Of a stretch of 11,747 nt of DNA, positions 1-7,491 are shown one piece after another; position 1 is the first letter of the stretch, and each line of letters begins with the position of its first letter. Source of the DNA: an uncultured Clostridia bacterium (GTDB lineage Bacteria; Bacillota; Clostridia; Christensenellales; Borkfalkiaceae); the NCBI GenBank assembly GCA_947632165.1, contig CANROI010000027.1, positions 1 to 11,747 on the forward strand, read 5' to 3'. Both the position numbers and the translations under genes were made by a program. The notes beneath the pieces are model-generated. The model did no database searches and was not told the DNA's origin. It was given only the letters and a program-made list of their open reading frames with translations.

Positions 1-170
1 ACAACCGGTGGATTTGGGTTCACTTGGCTAGATGGTTGGCAAGCGGCGAAAGAGAGCGTCATAGCCACAGATAGCGCGCCCGCAGCGAGCGCTTTCACAA
101 TTTTGCTCTTGCCCGCAGCATATTTTAAATCTGTCCATTTTTCATTCACCTTATTCGTTAAATTATCCAT
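1..170 (-). CDS. N-terminal part of a lipoprotein (truncated by window edge)
   Basis: Reading the minus strand from an ATG at 170 gives 56 complete codons before the window ends. The start sits 4 nt after an AGGAGG ribosome binding site (175-180). The protein begins MDNLTNKVNEKW, then has a basic stretch near residues 21-26, a hydrophobic stretch (about 27-43) and a lipobox-like Phe-Ala-Ala-Cys with Cys44 as the probable lipidated residue. A Ser/Asn/Pro-rich linker follows, typical of a tether to an outer domain. The part before the hydrophobic segment is unusually long (about 26 residues). A GTG at codon 25 (98) would give a standard 20-residue signal but has no good ribosome binding site, so the ATG is preferred. 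It has its own promoter at 238-266. The mature domain, and so the function, lies outside the window; a solute-binding or cell-surface protein are both possible. Confidence 0.8.
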   Translation of the reverse strand, partial: MDNLTNKVNEKWTDLKYAAGKSKIVKALAAGALSVAMTLSFAACQPSSQVNPNPPV

Positions 171-237
171 ATTTCCTCCTACTTGTATTTGTAGAAATAA
201 ATTTTTAATCAATATGTATGAAACTTTGATTATGAAG

Positions 238-266
238 ATTTTAGCATTTTTTGCTAGTCATGTCAA
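238..266 (-). promoter_or_regulatory. Near-consensus sigma-70 promoter for the truncated lipoprotein gene
   Basis: On the minus strand a perfect -35 TTGACA (261-266) is followed by exactly 17 nt and a -10 TAAAAT (238-243, five of six consensus bases). Transcription would start near 231, giving a leader of about 60 nt before the ATG at 170. The surrounding 121-300 is very AT-rich compared with the coding DNA. A short inverted repeat, TAGCA-N5-TGCTA (242-256), overlaps the spacer and the edge of the -10 and could be an operator, or chance. Confidence 0.75.
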
Positions 267-286
267 CATCTTCTTTTAATATTTCC

Positions 287-332
287 AAAAAACCGACAAA
301 AAACATGGGGCGGCGGCTTTCAGCCGCCGCCC
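287..332 (-). terminator. Rho-independent terminator after the Big_2 lipoprotein gene
   Basis: A perfect 11-bp stem, GGGCGGCGGCT/AGCCGCCGCCC (308-318 and 322-332) with a 3-nt loop, is followed on the minus strand by six Ts (298-303) and a second six-T run (287-292). It starts 37 nt after the lipoprotein stop codon and insulates it from the next promoter. Confidence 0.92.
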
Positions 333-368
333 TCTTCAGAGAACAGTGTTCCTGTCCGGTTCCGGGGG

Positions 369-2672
369 TTATGCGTTCTCGATCTTGAGCGAGACGCAGC
401 CCCAGTTGGTCGACTGGTCGTTGCCGTCGACCTTGTTGGAAATCGAATACTTCTTTCCGCCGACCGTGACGCTCTTTCCGTCGGGTGCATGCTCGTTGTC
501 GAGCTTCAGATCCGTCCACTTGTTGTCGGTATAAGTGGGATCGGTGGGGTCCTTCGCGCCGAAGTGCCCTGTGTAGGCGGCGCCGTCGGCAGGCATCGAA
601 GTGACATCGAACTTGATCTCCCAGCTGCCGTTATCGCTTACGGTGACGGTGCGTTCGAGGCTGCCATATTCCGTCCATGCGCCACCACACTGCTGGAAGT
701 CGAAGTGGTTCGCGTTGAGGAATGCTTCGAGCGCATCCTGCTCTACGCCCGTCGCGGTGCCCTTCAAAACAAAGAACGCCTTATCGCCCTCGGCGATGAT
801 ATCCGCATCGGTCACAGTGACAACAGCGCCCTCGGGAAGCTGGGTGGGATCGACGATGTTCGCGAACGTGAAGTCGGAGACGGTGATGTTGCCCTTGCGC
901 TCCTCTCTGACTTCCTGCCAACCGGATTCGGCATTGCCATACCACTGCGTGTTGCAGTAGAGACCGATCTCGACGGGTGCGCCGTGAAGCGTAGTGCCGT
1001 AGGTGAGGTAGATGGTCGCAGTCGCGCCGCCGGCGACCGTGACGACGGTGCCGCCCCAGCTTGTATCGAAGGCGAGCACGCCGCCGATCGCGATGCCCGC
1101 GCTCACCACGCAGTCCTTGAGGGTCTCGTTGCCGCTCGGATCGACGGTCTTGATCGTGCCGTTCAAATCGAAGCGGATCGCAACTTCGCTCGTGCCGTTG
1201 TTCTTGACGGTGACGGCGAAGGTGTTGTTCTTGGCCGTCATCTCGGGATCGACCGCGATCTTGAAGTACTCATAGGTAGAGGTCTTGGTCGTGTACTCGA
1301 TGTCATAGGACTTCTTGTCTGCGCTCGCGGTGACATTGTAGGTACCCTTGTCTTCGCCGACCTGCTCCTGATCCTTGTGATCGTCGTCGTTGATGATCTC
1401 GACTGCGATCGGCTCGGCGTCGCCGAGATCGGGCGCTTCCACCTGAGGGACATACCCTTCGAGCTTCGCGGGATCGTCCACAAACTTCTCTTGAGACTCG
1501 CCGAGATCTTTGTACTGAAGGTCGTAGATGGAGAGCGTGACTCTGCCCTCGAGGTTGCCGAGGAGCATGTGGATCGCGGCCTCGACTTCGTCGTAGATGC
1601 CGTTTGCATACTTCTTGCCGGAGTCGCCGTGACGGAACTTCGCCACTGTGATCTCGTTGACCTTGCCCGCTTCGAGCATGACGCCGCCCTCTTCGTCGTG
1701 CGCGTTGCCGTCGCCCGTGTAGTAGTTGAGGAACACGAGCCCGCCGACGTTGGTCTCGACCTTGCAGGTGAGCTCGTAGTCATGGTTCTGCTCGAGCTTG
1801 CCCTCGGTCTCCTTGCTGCTGCGGTAGATGAGCTGGATCGCCGCCTCGTTGACGCCGGGCTGGTCCATCTCGAAGCAGATCGTCATCTTGTTGGCGCCGA
1901 TGTATTGGTAGCCTTCCTTCGCGGTCTTGCCGGTCTCGTAATCTTCGGTGTACGCCTCGTACACGGTGGAATTCGTCCAGTTCCAGCCCTGATCGTTCCA
2001 GAAGTGCCAGGTGTTGGGATCGCCCTTGTTCTCTTCGTTGTTGGTGACTTCCTTATAGGAAGCGGGCCTGTCGGTCCAAACGACGGTGACATCGCAGCTT
2101 GCGGACTGGCTGCCGCCCTTGACCTTGGCGGTGATCTTCGCCGTACCTTCCGAGAGAGCGGTCACAACGCCGCCGTCGACGGATGCGACGTTTGCATCGC
2201 TCGAGGTCCACTCGAATTCCGTAGCCTGCTCCGCGCCGTCCTTGAGGACCTTCGCGGTGAGCGTCTTGGTCGAGCCTTTTTCGATCGTTGCGGACGTCTC
2301 GGAGATCTGCACTTCGAGCGAATACACATTGACGGTGCAGGTCGCCGTGAGCCCGTTGTAGGTCGCGGTGATCGTCGCCGTGCCCTTCGCCTTGCCGGAG
2401 ACGACGCCTCTGATGACGGTCGCCACCGTTTCATCGCTCGAAGACCAGGTGAGCCCATCTTCGCTCGCCGAAAGCGCCTCGGACTTGCCGTCGCTGTAGG
2501 TAGCGGTCGCGGTCAGCTTCTGGCTCTCGCCGGTCGCGATCGTCAGTTCCGTCTTGTCAAGCGTGACCCCGGTCGCCGTGGGCGTCCCGTCATCACAGCC
2601 GACGACCGAGAACACCATGATGCATGCGAGCATGCAGGCGATCAAAGTCATCCATGTCTTTTTGAGTTTCAT
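369..2672 (-). CDS. Large Big_2-domain surface lipoprotein, probable carbohydrate or cell-wall binding
   Basis: A 767-residue protein with a lipoprotein signal peptide: Lys residues at 3-5, hydrophobic core about 8-24, lipobox Val-Val-Gly-Cys with Cys26 lipidated and followed by two Asp. Two bacterial Ig-like group 2 (Big_2) domains follow (about 34-115 and 117-197), each with the typical Val-x-Leu opening, W-x-S-S-D and a late G-x-A-x-I-T-A strand. Residues about 205-395 form a Trp- and Tyr-rich, probably beta-sandwich, domain resembling carbohydrate-binding modules. An acidic linker with a DDD run (about 429-431) leads to a second beta-rich domain (about 443-605) and a third (about 612-767). 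I recognise no family for these three. No catalytic motif is visible. It lies 110 nt downstream of the second GH3 gene, likely on the same transcript, so it may present substrate to that enzyme. Ribosome binding site GGAGG is at 2684-2688, 11 nt before the ATG, after an A-rich stretch. A strong terminator follows the stop. Confidence 0.85.
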   Translation of the reverse strand: MKLKKTWMTLIACMLACIMVFSVVGCDDGTPTATGVTLDKTELTIATGESQKLTATATYSDGKSEALSASEDGLTWSSSDETVATVIRGVVSGKAKGTATITATYNGLTATCTVNVYSLEVQISETSATIEKGSTKTLTAKVLKDGAEQATEFEWTSSDANVASVDGGVVTALSEGTAKITAKVKGGSQSASCDVTVVWTDRPASYKEVTNNEENKGDPNTWHFWNDQGWNWTNSTVYEAYTEDYETGKTAKEGYQYIGANKMTICFEMDQPGVNEAAIQLIYRSSKETEGKLEQNHDYELTCKVETNVGGLVFLNYYTGDGNAHDEEGGVMLEAGKVNEITVAKFRHGDSGKKYANGIYDEVEAAIHMLLGNLEGRVTLSIYDLQYKDLGESQEKFVDDPAKLEGYVPQVEAPDLGDAEPIAVEIINDDDHKDQEQVGEDKGTYNVTASADKKSYDIEYTTKTSTYEYFKIAVDPEMTAKNNTFAVTVKNNGTSEVAIRFDLNGTIKTVDPSGNETLKDCVVSAGIAIGGVLAFDTSWGGTVVTVAGGATATIYLTYGTTLHGAPVEIGLYCNTQWYGNAESGWQEVREERKGNITVSDFTFANIVDPTQLPEGAVVTVTDADIIAEGDKAFFVLKGTATGVEQDALEAFLNANHFDFQQCGGAWTEYGSLERTVTVSDNGSWEIKFDVTSMPADGAAYTGHFGAKDPTDPTYTDNKWTDLKLDNEHAPDGKSVTVGGKKYSISNKVDGNDQSTNWGCVSLKIENA

Positions 2673-2735
2673 TGTTCTGGTTTCCTCCGTTTATTTTTAT
2701 TTTTTGTTTTTTGTTGATAAGATATGTCCGCCCCC

Positions 2736-2757
2736 GCACTTCTCATAAGAGAAGCGC
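2736..2757 (-). other. Intergenic stem-loop without T-tract
   Basis: Arms 2736-2744 and 2749-2757 pair over 9 bp with one G-U wobble around a 4-nt loop. Neither strand has a T-run after it, so it is not a typical intrinsic terminator. It lies between the GH3 stop (2783) and the lipoprotein start (2672). No convincing promoter was found between it and the lipoprotein gene, so the pair is probably cotranscribed, and this stem could be a processing or stability element. Confidence 0.5.
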
Positions 2758-2782
2758 AGGGACGGTTTAGGAGGGAGGACTG

Positions 2783-5700
2783 CTATTCCTTATTTGCGCC
2801 GCTTGCGCTTTCCCCGCTCGCTGTCTTTTTGTTCCTCACGATCGTGCGGACGAGGCAATATGCCATTGCGACGACGCCCGCAAGCAAGATGACCTCTACG
2901 ATCGCCACATACCAGACCCAGGTGAGGTTGTAGGATGCGCCCTCATTCAGGTTGATGTTGCCCGCCGCATTGGGATCGAACGCCGTCTCCGCGTTGAAGG
3001 TATCGACGAGCGTCCAGAGGACGTCGTGCGCGACGTGCTCCGCAATCTTATAGCCCGTCGGATTCTTCATCGAATTGAACACGCTGTCGGAGAGGCCATT
3101 GGTGAGCCAGATGTCGTTGCCCGCCCAGATCCCTCTGTAGGGAGGCATGTAATCTTCGCCGGAGTTCATCCAGTCGGTGACGATGGTACCGTTGAAGCCC
3201 CACTCGTTGCGGATGATCTCGGTGCAGACGCCGTAGTTTGCGCCCGACCAAACTCTGCCGAGGCGGTTCATGCTCGACATGAGCGCGTTGCCGCCGCCTT
3301 CTTTGATCATGATCTCAAAGGGTTTGAGATAAATCTCGCGGAGGGTCTGCTCAGTGAGGAATGTGAAGAGACCTTCACGGTTATATTCGCTGTCGTTGAC
3401 GACGAAGTGTTTGACATAGGAGTAGACGCCCATGTCCTTCGCGCCCTTGACGGTGCCCGCGCAGATGTAGCCCGCAAGCACGCCGTCTTCGGAGTAATAC
3501 TCGCCGTTTCTGCCGCCGAAGGGATTGCGATGGGTATTCGCGCCGGGTGCATACCAGCCGCGCAGACCGTCCATCGACTTGCGCTCTCTGCCGACGCTCA
3601 GGCCCATTGCATATGCGAGGTCGGTACTCCAGGTCTGGGCAAGCATCGTGCCGCTCGGGTAAGCCATGAACGTGCAGCTCGTGCCGTTGCCGCCCGTGAC
3701 GCGGGTGTTGAAGCCGAGCGGGCCGTCGAGGTCGACGTACTGCACCTTATCGATGCTGTCGATCGCCGCCGTCTTGAAGTAACCGTCGCTGACAAGCCCT
3801 GCGAGCTCCGAATCACTGATGTTCTTGATGAGTTCTTCCCAGATGGGATCGTCGTACGTCTCGGCGTCGAGCGCCATCTCGAAGGTCATGCCGTTCGTTT
3901 CGGTCGTACGGGTCTTTCCCGAATATCCCGCATAGGCGAGCTGCTCTTCGGTGGGAGCCAGCTGCTTCGCAACGCGCGCCGCCTCTTCGGTCCTGTTTCT
4001 CGGGGTCGTGATCTTGACGGGATAGGTGCTCTTGAAGTCCGCTCTCGAGAGATACTTGACGGGGGTCTCTTCATGGCTGCCGTCGAGGTCTGCCTGGTCG
4101 ACCGTCTGATCGTTGCCCTTGCCGTCCTTGTTGGTCATGCGGTTCTCGACTTCGTTGCCGGTCACCGCGTCCGTGTCGTAATTGGTCTCTTTCACGAAGA
4201 AGGTCAAAGTCGCTTCGCCGTATGCAGCGGGCGTGCCATTGAATTGGGTCGCGCCCATCGTGCCGAACTCGTGCGAGTTCTTCATGAGTTTGATCTCGTA
4301 GTCGCCCTCGTCGAGCTCATAGCCCGTGTGGCCGTTGCCGTTCGAATCATAGCAGTCGTAGGATGCCATGCTCTGCACGGGGAGTTCGAGCGTGACGATA
4401 TCCGTTCCGCCGGGCTGGATGACGCCCGTCTTGGCGAACGCACCGAGCGTGACATAGGACTTCTCGATGCCGCCCTTGATGTAGGGCGCCGTGTAGTAGA
4501 GTTCGACGACGTCCGCGCCCGCGAAGCTGTTGGGATCCTCGGGATCGGCGTTGTTTCTGACCTCGACCGTGATCGTGATCTTGTCGTCTTTGGCAAGTTC
4601 CCCGGAGGTCTTCCGCTCGCCGTTTACACTGACGTCGGTGATCGTCCAGGTGAAGTCGGTATAGGAGAGCCCGTAGCCGAAGGGATATTGTACGACTCCA
4701 TCGTAACCCGTGCCGTAGTCGTTGGAAACGTCTGCCCAATAGCCTTCTTTATCTGCCGTTTCAAACCACTTGTACCCGACATAGATGCCTTCGGAATAGT
4801 CGACATATGCTCTGTAGCGGGAGTTCTCGCTCTTGCAGTTCGCATAGATCGCGCCTGCGCCCGCTTCATTGCTGCCCTTGCTGCCCTGATTGACCGCCGC
4901 GGGGGTGGTGCCGAGAATGTCATAGGCGTAGGTATCTGCCGTTCTGCCCGCGGGAGAGACTTTGACGGTCTCCGTCTTGACGGTGCCGTCGGCGTTCGTT
5001 TCGTAGATCGCCGTACCGTCTTCGTTGTAGGTGGGATTCCCCTCCGTGTCGCGCACGGGAATGGGTTCTTCCTTATAGCCGCGAAGGACGTTGATGAGTC
5101 CGTTCACGCCCGAAAGCCCCGTAATGCCGACGAGAAGCGCGCCGTCGATCAGGGGATTTTCGATAAAGCCCGTCTCCATCGTGTTGGCCGTGTTGAGAAC
5201 GACGATGACCTTGTCGCAGAGCTCGGTCGCGACCTCGATCATATCCTCCTCTTCGGTGGAGAGCTGCAGGTAGTGGCGGTCGGTGACCGTCGTCTTGGCG
5301 TTGGTGCCCGGGGTCGTCTGCTTGACCTGCCGAAGTTCGAGGTCCTTGCTCTCGCTGCCCGTTCTGCCGATCACGACGAGCCCGACGCTCGAGCATGCCG
5401 CGATGCTGCCCGCAAGATTCATGTACTGATCTCTGCTCGGCTCGCGCAGCACGAAGATCTCTTCCGAACCGAACGCGACGCCCCCTCTGTATTCGAGATA
5501 GTCCTGATCGCCGTACACCCGATTGTGTGCGGTGTAGTAGTCCTTATACAGATTATAGAGGTCCTCGTTGTAGCCGATGCCCGCCTGCTCGAGCGCGGGG
5601 AACAGCTTCGTCTTGGGAAGATCGGTATTCGCATAGCCCGAACCGAATGCCATCGTCATCCAGTCGTAAGCCGCCCAGCCGAACACGTTGATGCTCTCGA

Positions 5701-5977
5701 GCTCGTCTTCGGAGAGGGGCAGCGCGGGATTGCCCTGTTTGTCCTTTTGGTTCTTGAGAAGGACGGTGCCCTCCTCGACGATGTCCTCGCAAAGCGCGTC
5801 GCCGTCCGCAAGCGCTGCGGCATCGGCTTTCTGCGCCCGTCCGTAGAGGAACAGGCTGATATCTTCCCAGAACATGGTCGACGCGATGATGAGCGCGAGC
5901 ATGATCGCGACAACCGCCGTGATGCCCGGCGCAAAGATTGCGATCGCCTTCTTGGTCGACATACCCTTCTTTGCCAT
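2783..5977 (-). CDS. Doubly membrane-anchored GH3 glycoside hydrolase with permuted domain order (beta-glucosidase type)
   Basis: A 1064-residue exo-glycosidase of family GH3, likely acting outside the cell on beta-linked glycosides; the sugar cannot be told from sequence. Order is reversed relative to most GH3: membrane helix (about 11-34); GH3 C-domain (about 60-440, ending YPFGYGLSYT); FnIII-like domain (about 450-595); linker; GH3 catalytic barrel (about 705-960); C-terminal helix (about 1020-1044) followed by Arg/Lys. Barrel motifs are D751-G-P, H816-R-N-P, G-G-R823-N, K856-H-F and the nucleophile Asp935 in V-T-D-W. The probable acid/base is Glu209 in G-R-T-G-S-E, where most relatives have GGEG or AGEG. 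An acidic Gly-rich insertion (about 301-340) is absent from the paralogue at 8496-11384. The ATG at 5977 is chosen because GGAGG lies at 5989-5993 and the promoter (6046-6074) predicts a start of transcription near 6039, which excludes the ATG at 6043. ATG at 5965 is a weaker alternative. Confidence 0.9.
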   Translation of the reverse strand: MAKKGMSTKKAIAIFAPGITAVVAIMLALIIASTMFWEDISLFLYGRAQKADAAALADGDALCEDIVEEGTVLLKNQKDKQGNPALPLSEDELESINVFGWAAYDWMTMAFGSGYANTDLPKTKLFPALEQAGIGYNEDLYNLYKDYYTAHNRVYGDQDYLEYRGGVAFGSEEIFVLREPSRDQYMNLAGSIAACSSVGLVVIGRTGSESKDLELRQVKQTTPGTNAKTTVTDRHYLQLSTEEEDMIEVATELCDKVIVVLNTANTMETGFIENPLIDGALLVGITGLSGVNGLINVLRGYKEEPIPVRDTEGNPTYNEDGTAIYETNADGTVKTETVKVSPAGRTADTYAYDILGTTPAAVNQGSKGSNEAGAGAIYANCKSENSRYRAYVDYSEGIYVGYKWFETADKEGYWADVSNDYGTGYDGVVQYPFGYGLSYTDFTWTITDVSVNGERKTSGELAKDDKITITVEVRNNADPEDPNSFAGADVVELYYTAPYIKGGIEKSYVTLGAFAKTGVIQPGGTDIVTLELPVQSMASYDCYDSNGNGHTGYELDEGDYEIKLMKNSHEFGTMGATQFNGTPAAYGEATLTFFVKETNYDTDAVTGNEVENRMTNKDGKGNDQTVDQADLDGSHEETPVKYLSRADFKSTYPVKITTPRNRTEEAARVAKQLAPTEEQLAYAGYSGKTRTTETNGMTFEMALDAETYDDPIWEELIKNISDSELAGLVSDGYFKTAAIDSIDKVQYVDLDGPLGFNTRVTGGNGTSCTFMAYPSGTMLAQTWSTDLAYAMGLSVGRERKSMDGLRGWYAPGANTHRNPFGGRNGEYYSEDGVLAGYICAGTVKGAKDMGVYSYVKHFVVNDSEYNREGLFTFLTEQTLREIYLKPFEIMIKEGGGNALMSSMNRLGRVWSGANYGVCTEIIRNEWGFNGTIVTDWMNSGEDYMPPYRGIWAGNDIWLTNGLSDSVFNSMKNPTGYKIAEHVAHDVLWTLVDTFNAETAFDPNAAGNINLNEGASYNLTWVWYVAIVEVILLAGVVAMAYCLVRTIVRNKKTASGESASGANKE

Positions 5978-6045
5978 TTTCTTCTTCTCCTCCTTGTTTT
6001 CTTCCGAGTGCGCCGCCCGATGAAGCACCGCCCTCAGCGCCAAAC

Positions 6046-6074
6046 ATTATAAGAAAAAACCCGCCTTGCTTCAA
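6046..6074 (-). promoter_or_regulatory. Promoter for the 1064-aa GH3 gene, overlapping the upstream terminator
   Basis: On the minus strand a perfect -10 TATAAT (6046-6051) lies 17 nt after TTGAAG (6069-6074, four of six -35 consensus bases). The -35 falls in the loop and upper stem of the terminator at 6054-6083, and its T-run forms part of the spacer. Transcription would begin near 6039, about 62 nt before the ATG at 5977. Confidence 0.7.
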
Positions 6075-6083
6075 GACGGGTTT
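6054..6083 (-). terminator. Rho-independent terminator of the regulator-kinase operon
   Basis: A 12-bp stem with one G-U wobble (6057-6068 and 6072-6083) and a 3-nt loop is followed on the minus strand by a run of six Ts (6054-6059, partly in the stem). It lies 47 nt after the kinase stop codon. The segment AAAACCCGC (6112-6120) just upstream is exactly complementary to the 3' arm and T-run (6056-6064), so an alternative fold is possible. Confidence 0.88.
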
Positions 6084-6129
6084 CTCAAATTGCAATCTGA
6101 TTTCATATTTTGCGGGTTTTGCGCCCCGG

Positions 6130-7491
6130 TCAACGGCTGAAAATGATGTTCAGATGGAAAATATCGTCCGAGACGGAGGCCGTCAGCTCGCCGCCGTACT
6201 TTTTGACGATCATCCTGAGGCTGCGCATCCCGAATCCGTGGCTCTCCTTGTCCTCTTTGGTCGTCAGCGGCAGGCCGTCCTCGAAGGCCAGCTTCCCCTT
6301 GAAATAGTTCTCTTCCTGCACGAGGATGAGGTTCCCCTTCGTCTTGACGACGAGGCTGATGATCCGCTTCTCCTGTTCCTCGATCTTTTTCACGGCCTCG
6401 AGGGCGTTGTCGATCATGTTCCCGAAGAGGCAATACAGATCCCCCGTCTCGATGAAGGAGAGCTTTTCGCCGTCGATCATGCACGAAAGATTGATGCCGT
6501 TCTGCTCGCAATAGAGGCTCTTTTCGAAGATGAGGATGTTGAGCAGCTGGTTGCCCGTGTCCACGCGGCTGTCGTAGATCGAAATGCTGTCGCGCAGTTC
6601 CTGCGCCTCCTTCTGCGAGATCGCCCCTTCCGCCGCCAATGCGTCGAGCTTGTATTTGATGTCGTGGCACTTGATGTTGATGCGCTCGATGCTCGCCTTC
6701 GAGATCCGGTACTGCCGCTCGCTCTGACGGATGGTGTATTTGAGGTATGCGACCTCCTGCTGAAGATCGCTCTCGACGAGCGCCTTGGAGGCGAAGAGCA
6801 ACACGAACGCGCAGCAGATCACCGAGAACAGGTTGCCCGTCTGCCGCAGGGCGAAATAGACGGGGTTATCGAAGCGGTTCTCCCGCTCGACGCACAGCTT
6901 TGCGAAATTGAGATCTTCCGCGGAGCACAGCACAACGGTCAGGAGGAGGATGAAAATGGAGACGAACAGCAATTTATAGTCGATCGTCCTGTCGCGGAGT
7001 TTCTCGGTCGTCCTGCGGATGAACAAAAACCAGGCGGCGACGGTGAAGACGATAAAGATCGAGTAGTAGACCAACCGATAATAGAGATTGAAGTTGTCCC
7101 CCCAGCCGTCGTACAACCGGAAATATTCGCCGAGCGTCCAGAGCAGCAGGTAGCACTTGTAGGTCAGATTCTGTGCGGCATAGGCCATGCTGCAGCAGAA
7201 GAATACGGTGAGGAACTTCTCATGGAAGCAGCCCCAGGCCAGCAGCGTGAACACCGCAAACAGCAGAAGATACACGATCGTCCTGCCCCAGAGCGTATCG
7301 CCGCAGGCGGTGTAGAGATAGGCGACGGGGATCCCCGACGCGACCAGAAGCAGAAGAGAGACGATCACGCGCGGGACAAAGGATCTGCGACGGTTGAGAC
7401 GGCAGACAAAGAGCGCGGCAAAGACCGAGTATTCGAGCAAAAACTCGAGAATGACCATGCCGTAGAGCGTGAAAACCTGCTGTGTGTTCAC
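6130..7491 (-). CDS. AgrC-like GHKL sensor histidine kinase
   Basis: A 453-residue membrane sensor kinase, partner of the LytTR regulator encoded directly upstream. The N-terminal half has about six to seven hydrophobic segments (roughly 9-30, 41-62, 70-87, 92-118, 138-158, 172-190, 218-236), then a helical, probably coiled-coil linker (about 237-270). The H-box is C-H276-D-I-K, the phosphoacceptor being His276. The ATP-binding domain shows the N-box N358-M-I-D-N362-A-L-E and the G-box H418-G-F-G-M-R, followed by K-Y-G-G. This is the HATPase_c_5/GHKL pattern of AgrC-type kinases. Start: GTG at 7491 overlaps the regulator's TGA in GTGA, and GGAGG (7499-7503) is 7 nt upstream, so an upstream ATG extension to 7647 is rejected. 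AgrC relatives sense peptides, but no AgrD/AgrB-like gene is in view, so the ligand is unknown. Confidence 0.92.
   Translation of the reverse strand: MNTQQVFTLYGMVILEFLLEYSVFAALFVCRLNRRRSFVPRVIVSLLLLVASGIPVAYLYTACGDTLWGRTIVYLLLFAVFTLLAWGCFHEKFLTVFFCCSMAYAAQNLTYKCYLLLWTLGEYFRLYDGWGDNFNLYYRLVYYSIFIVFTVAAWFLFIRRTTEKLRDRTIDYKLLFVSIFILLLTVVLCSAEDLNFAKLCVERENRFDNPVYFALRQTGNLFSVICCAFVLLFASKALVESDLQQEVAYLKYTIRQSERQYRISKASIERINIKCHDIKYKLDALAAEGAISQKEAQELRDSISIYDSRVDTGNQLLNILIFEKSLYCEQNGINLSCMIDGEKLSFIETGDLYCLFGNMIDNALEAVKKIEEQEKRIISLVVKTKGNLILVQEENYFKGKLAFEDGLPLTTKEDKESHGFGMRSLRMIVKKYGGELTASVSDDIFHLNIIFSR

Noticed and set aside
5978..6043. Longer N-terminus for the 1064-aa GH3 starting at 6043
   Set aside because: The predicted transcription start near 6039 is downstream of it, and the good ribosome binding site and membrane-helix signal start match the ATG at 5977.
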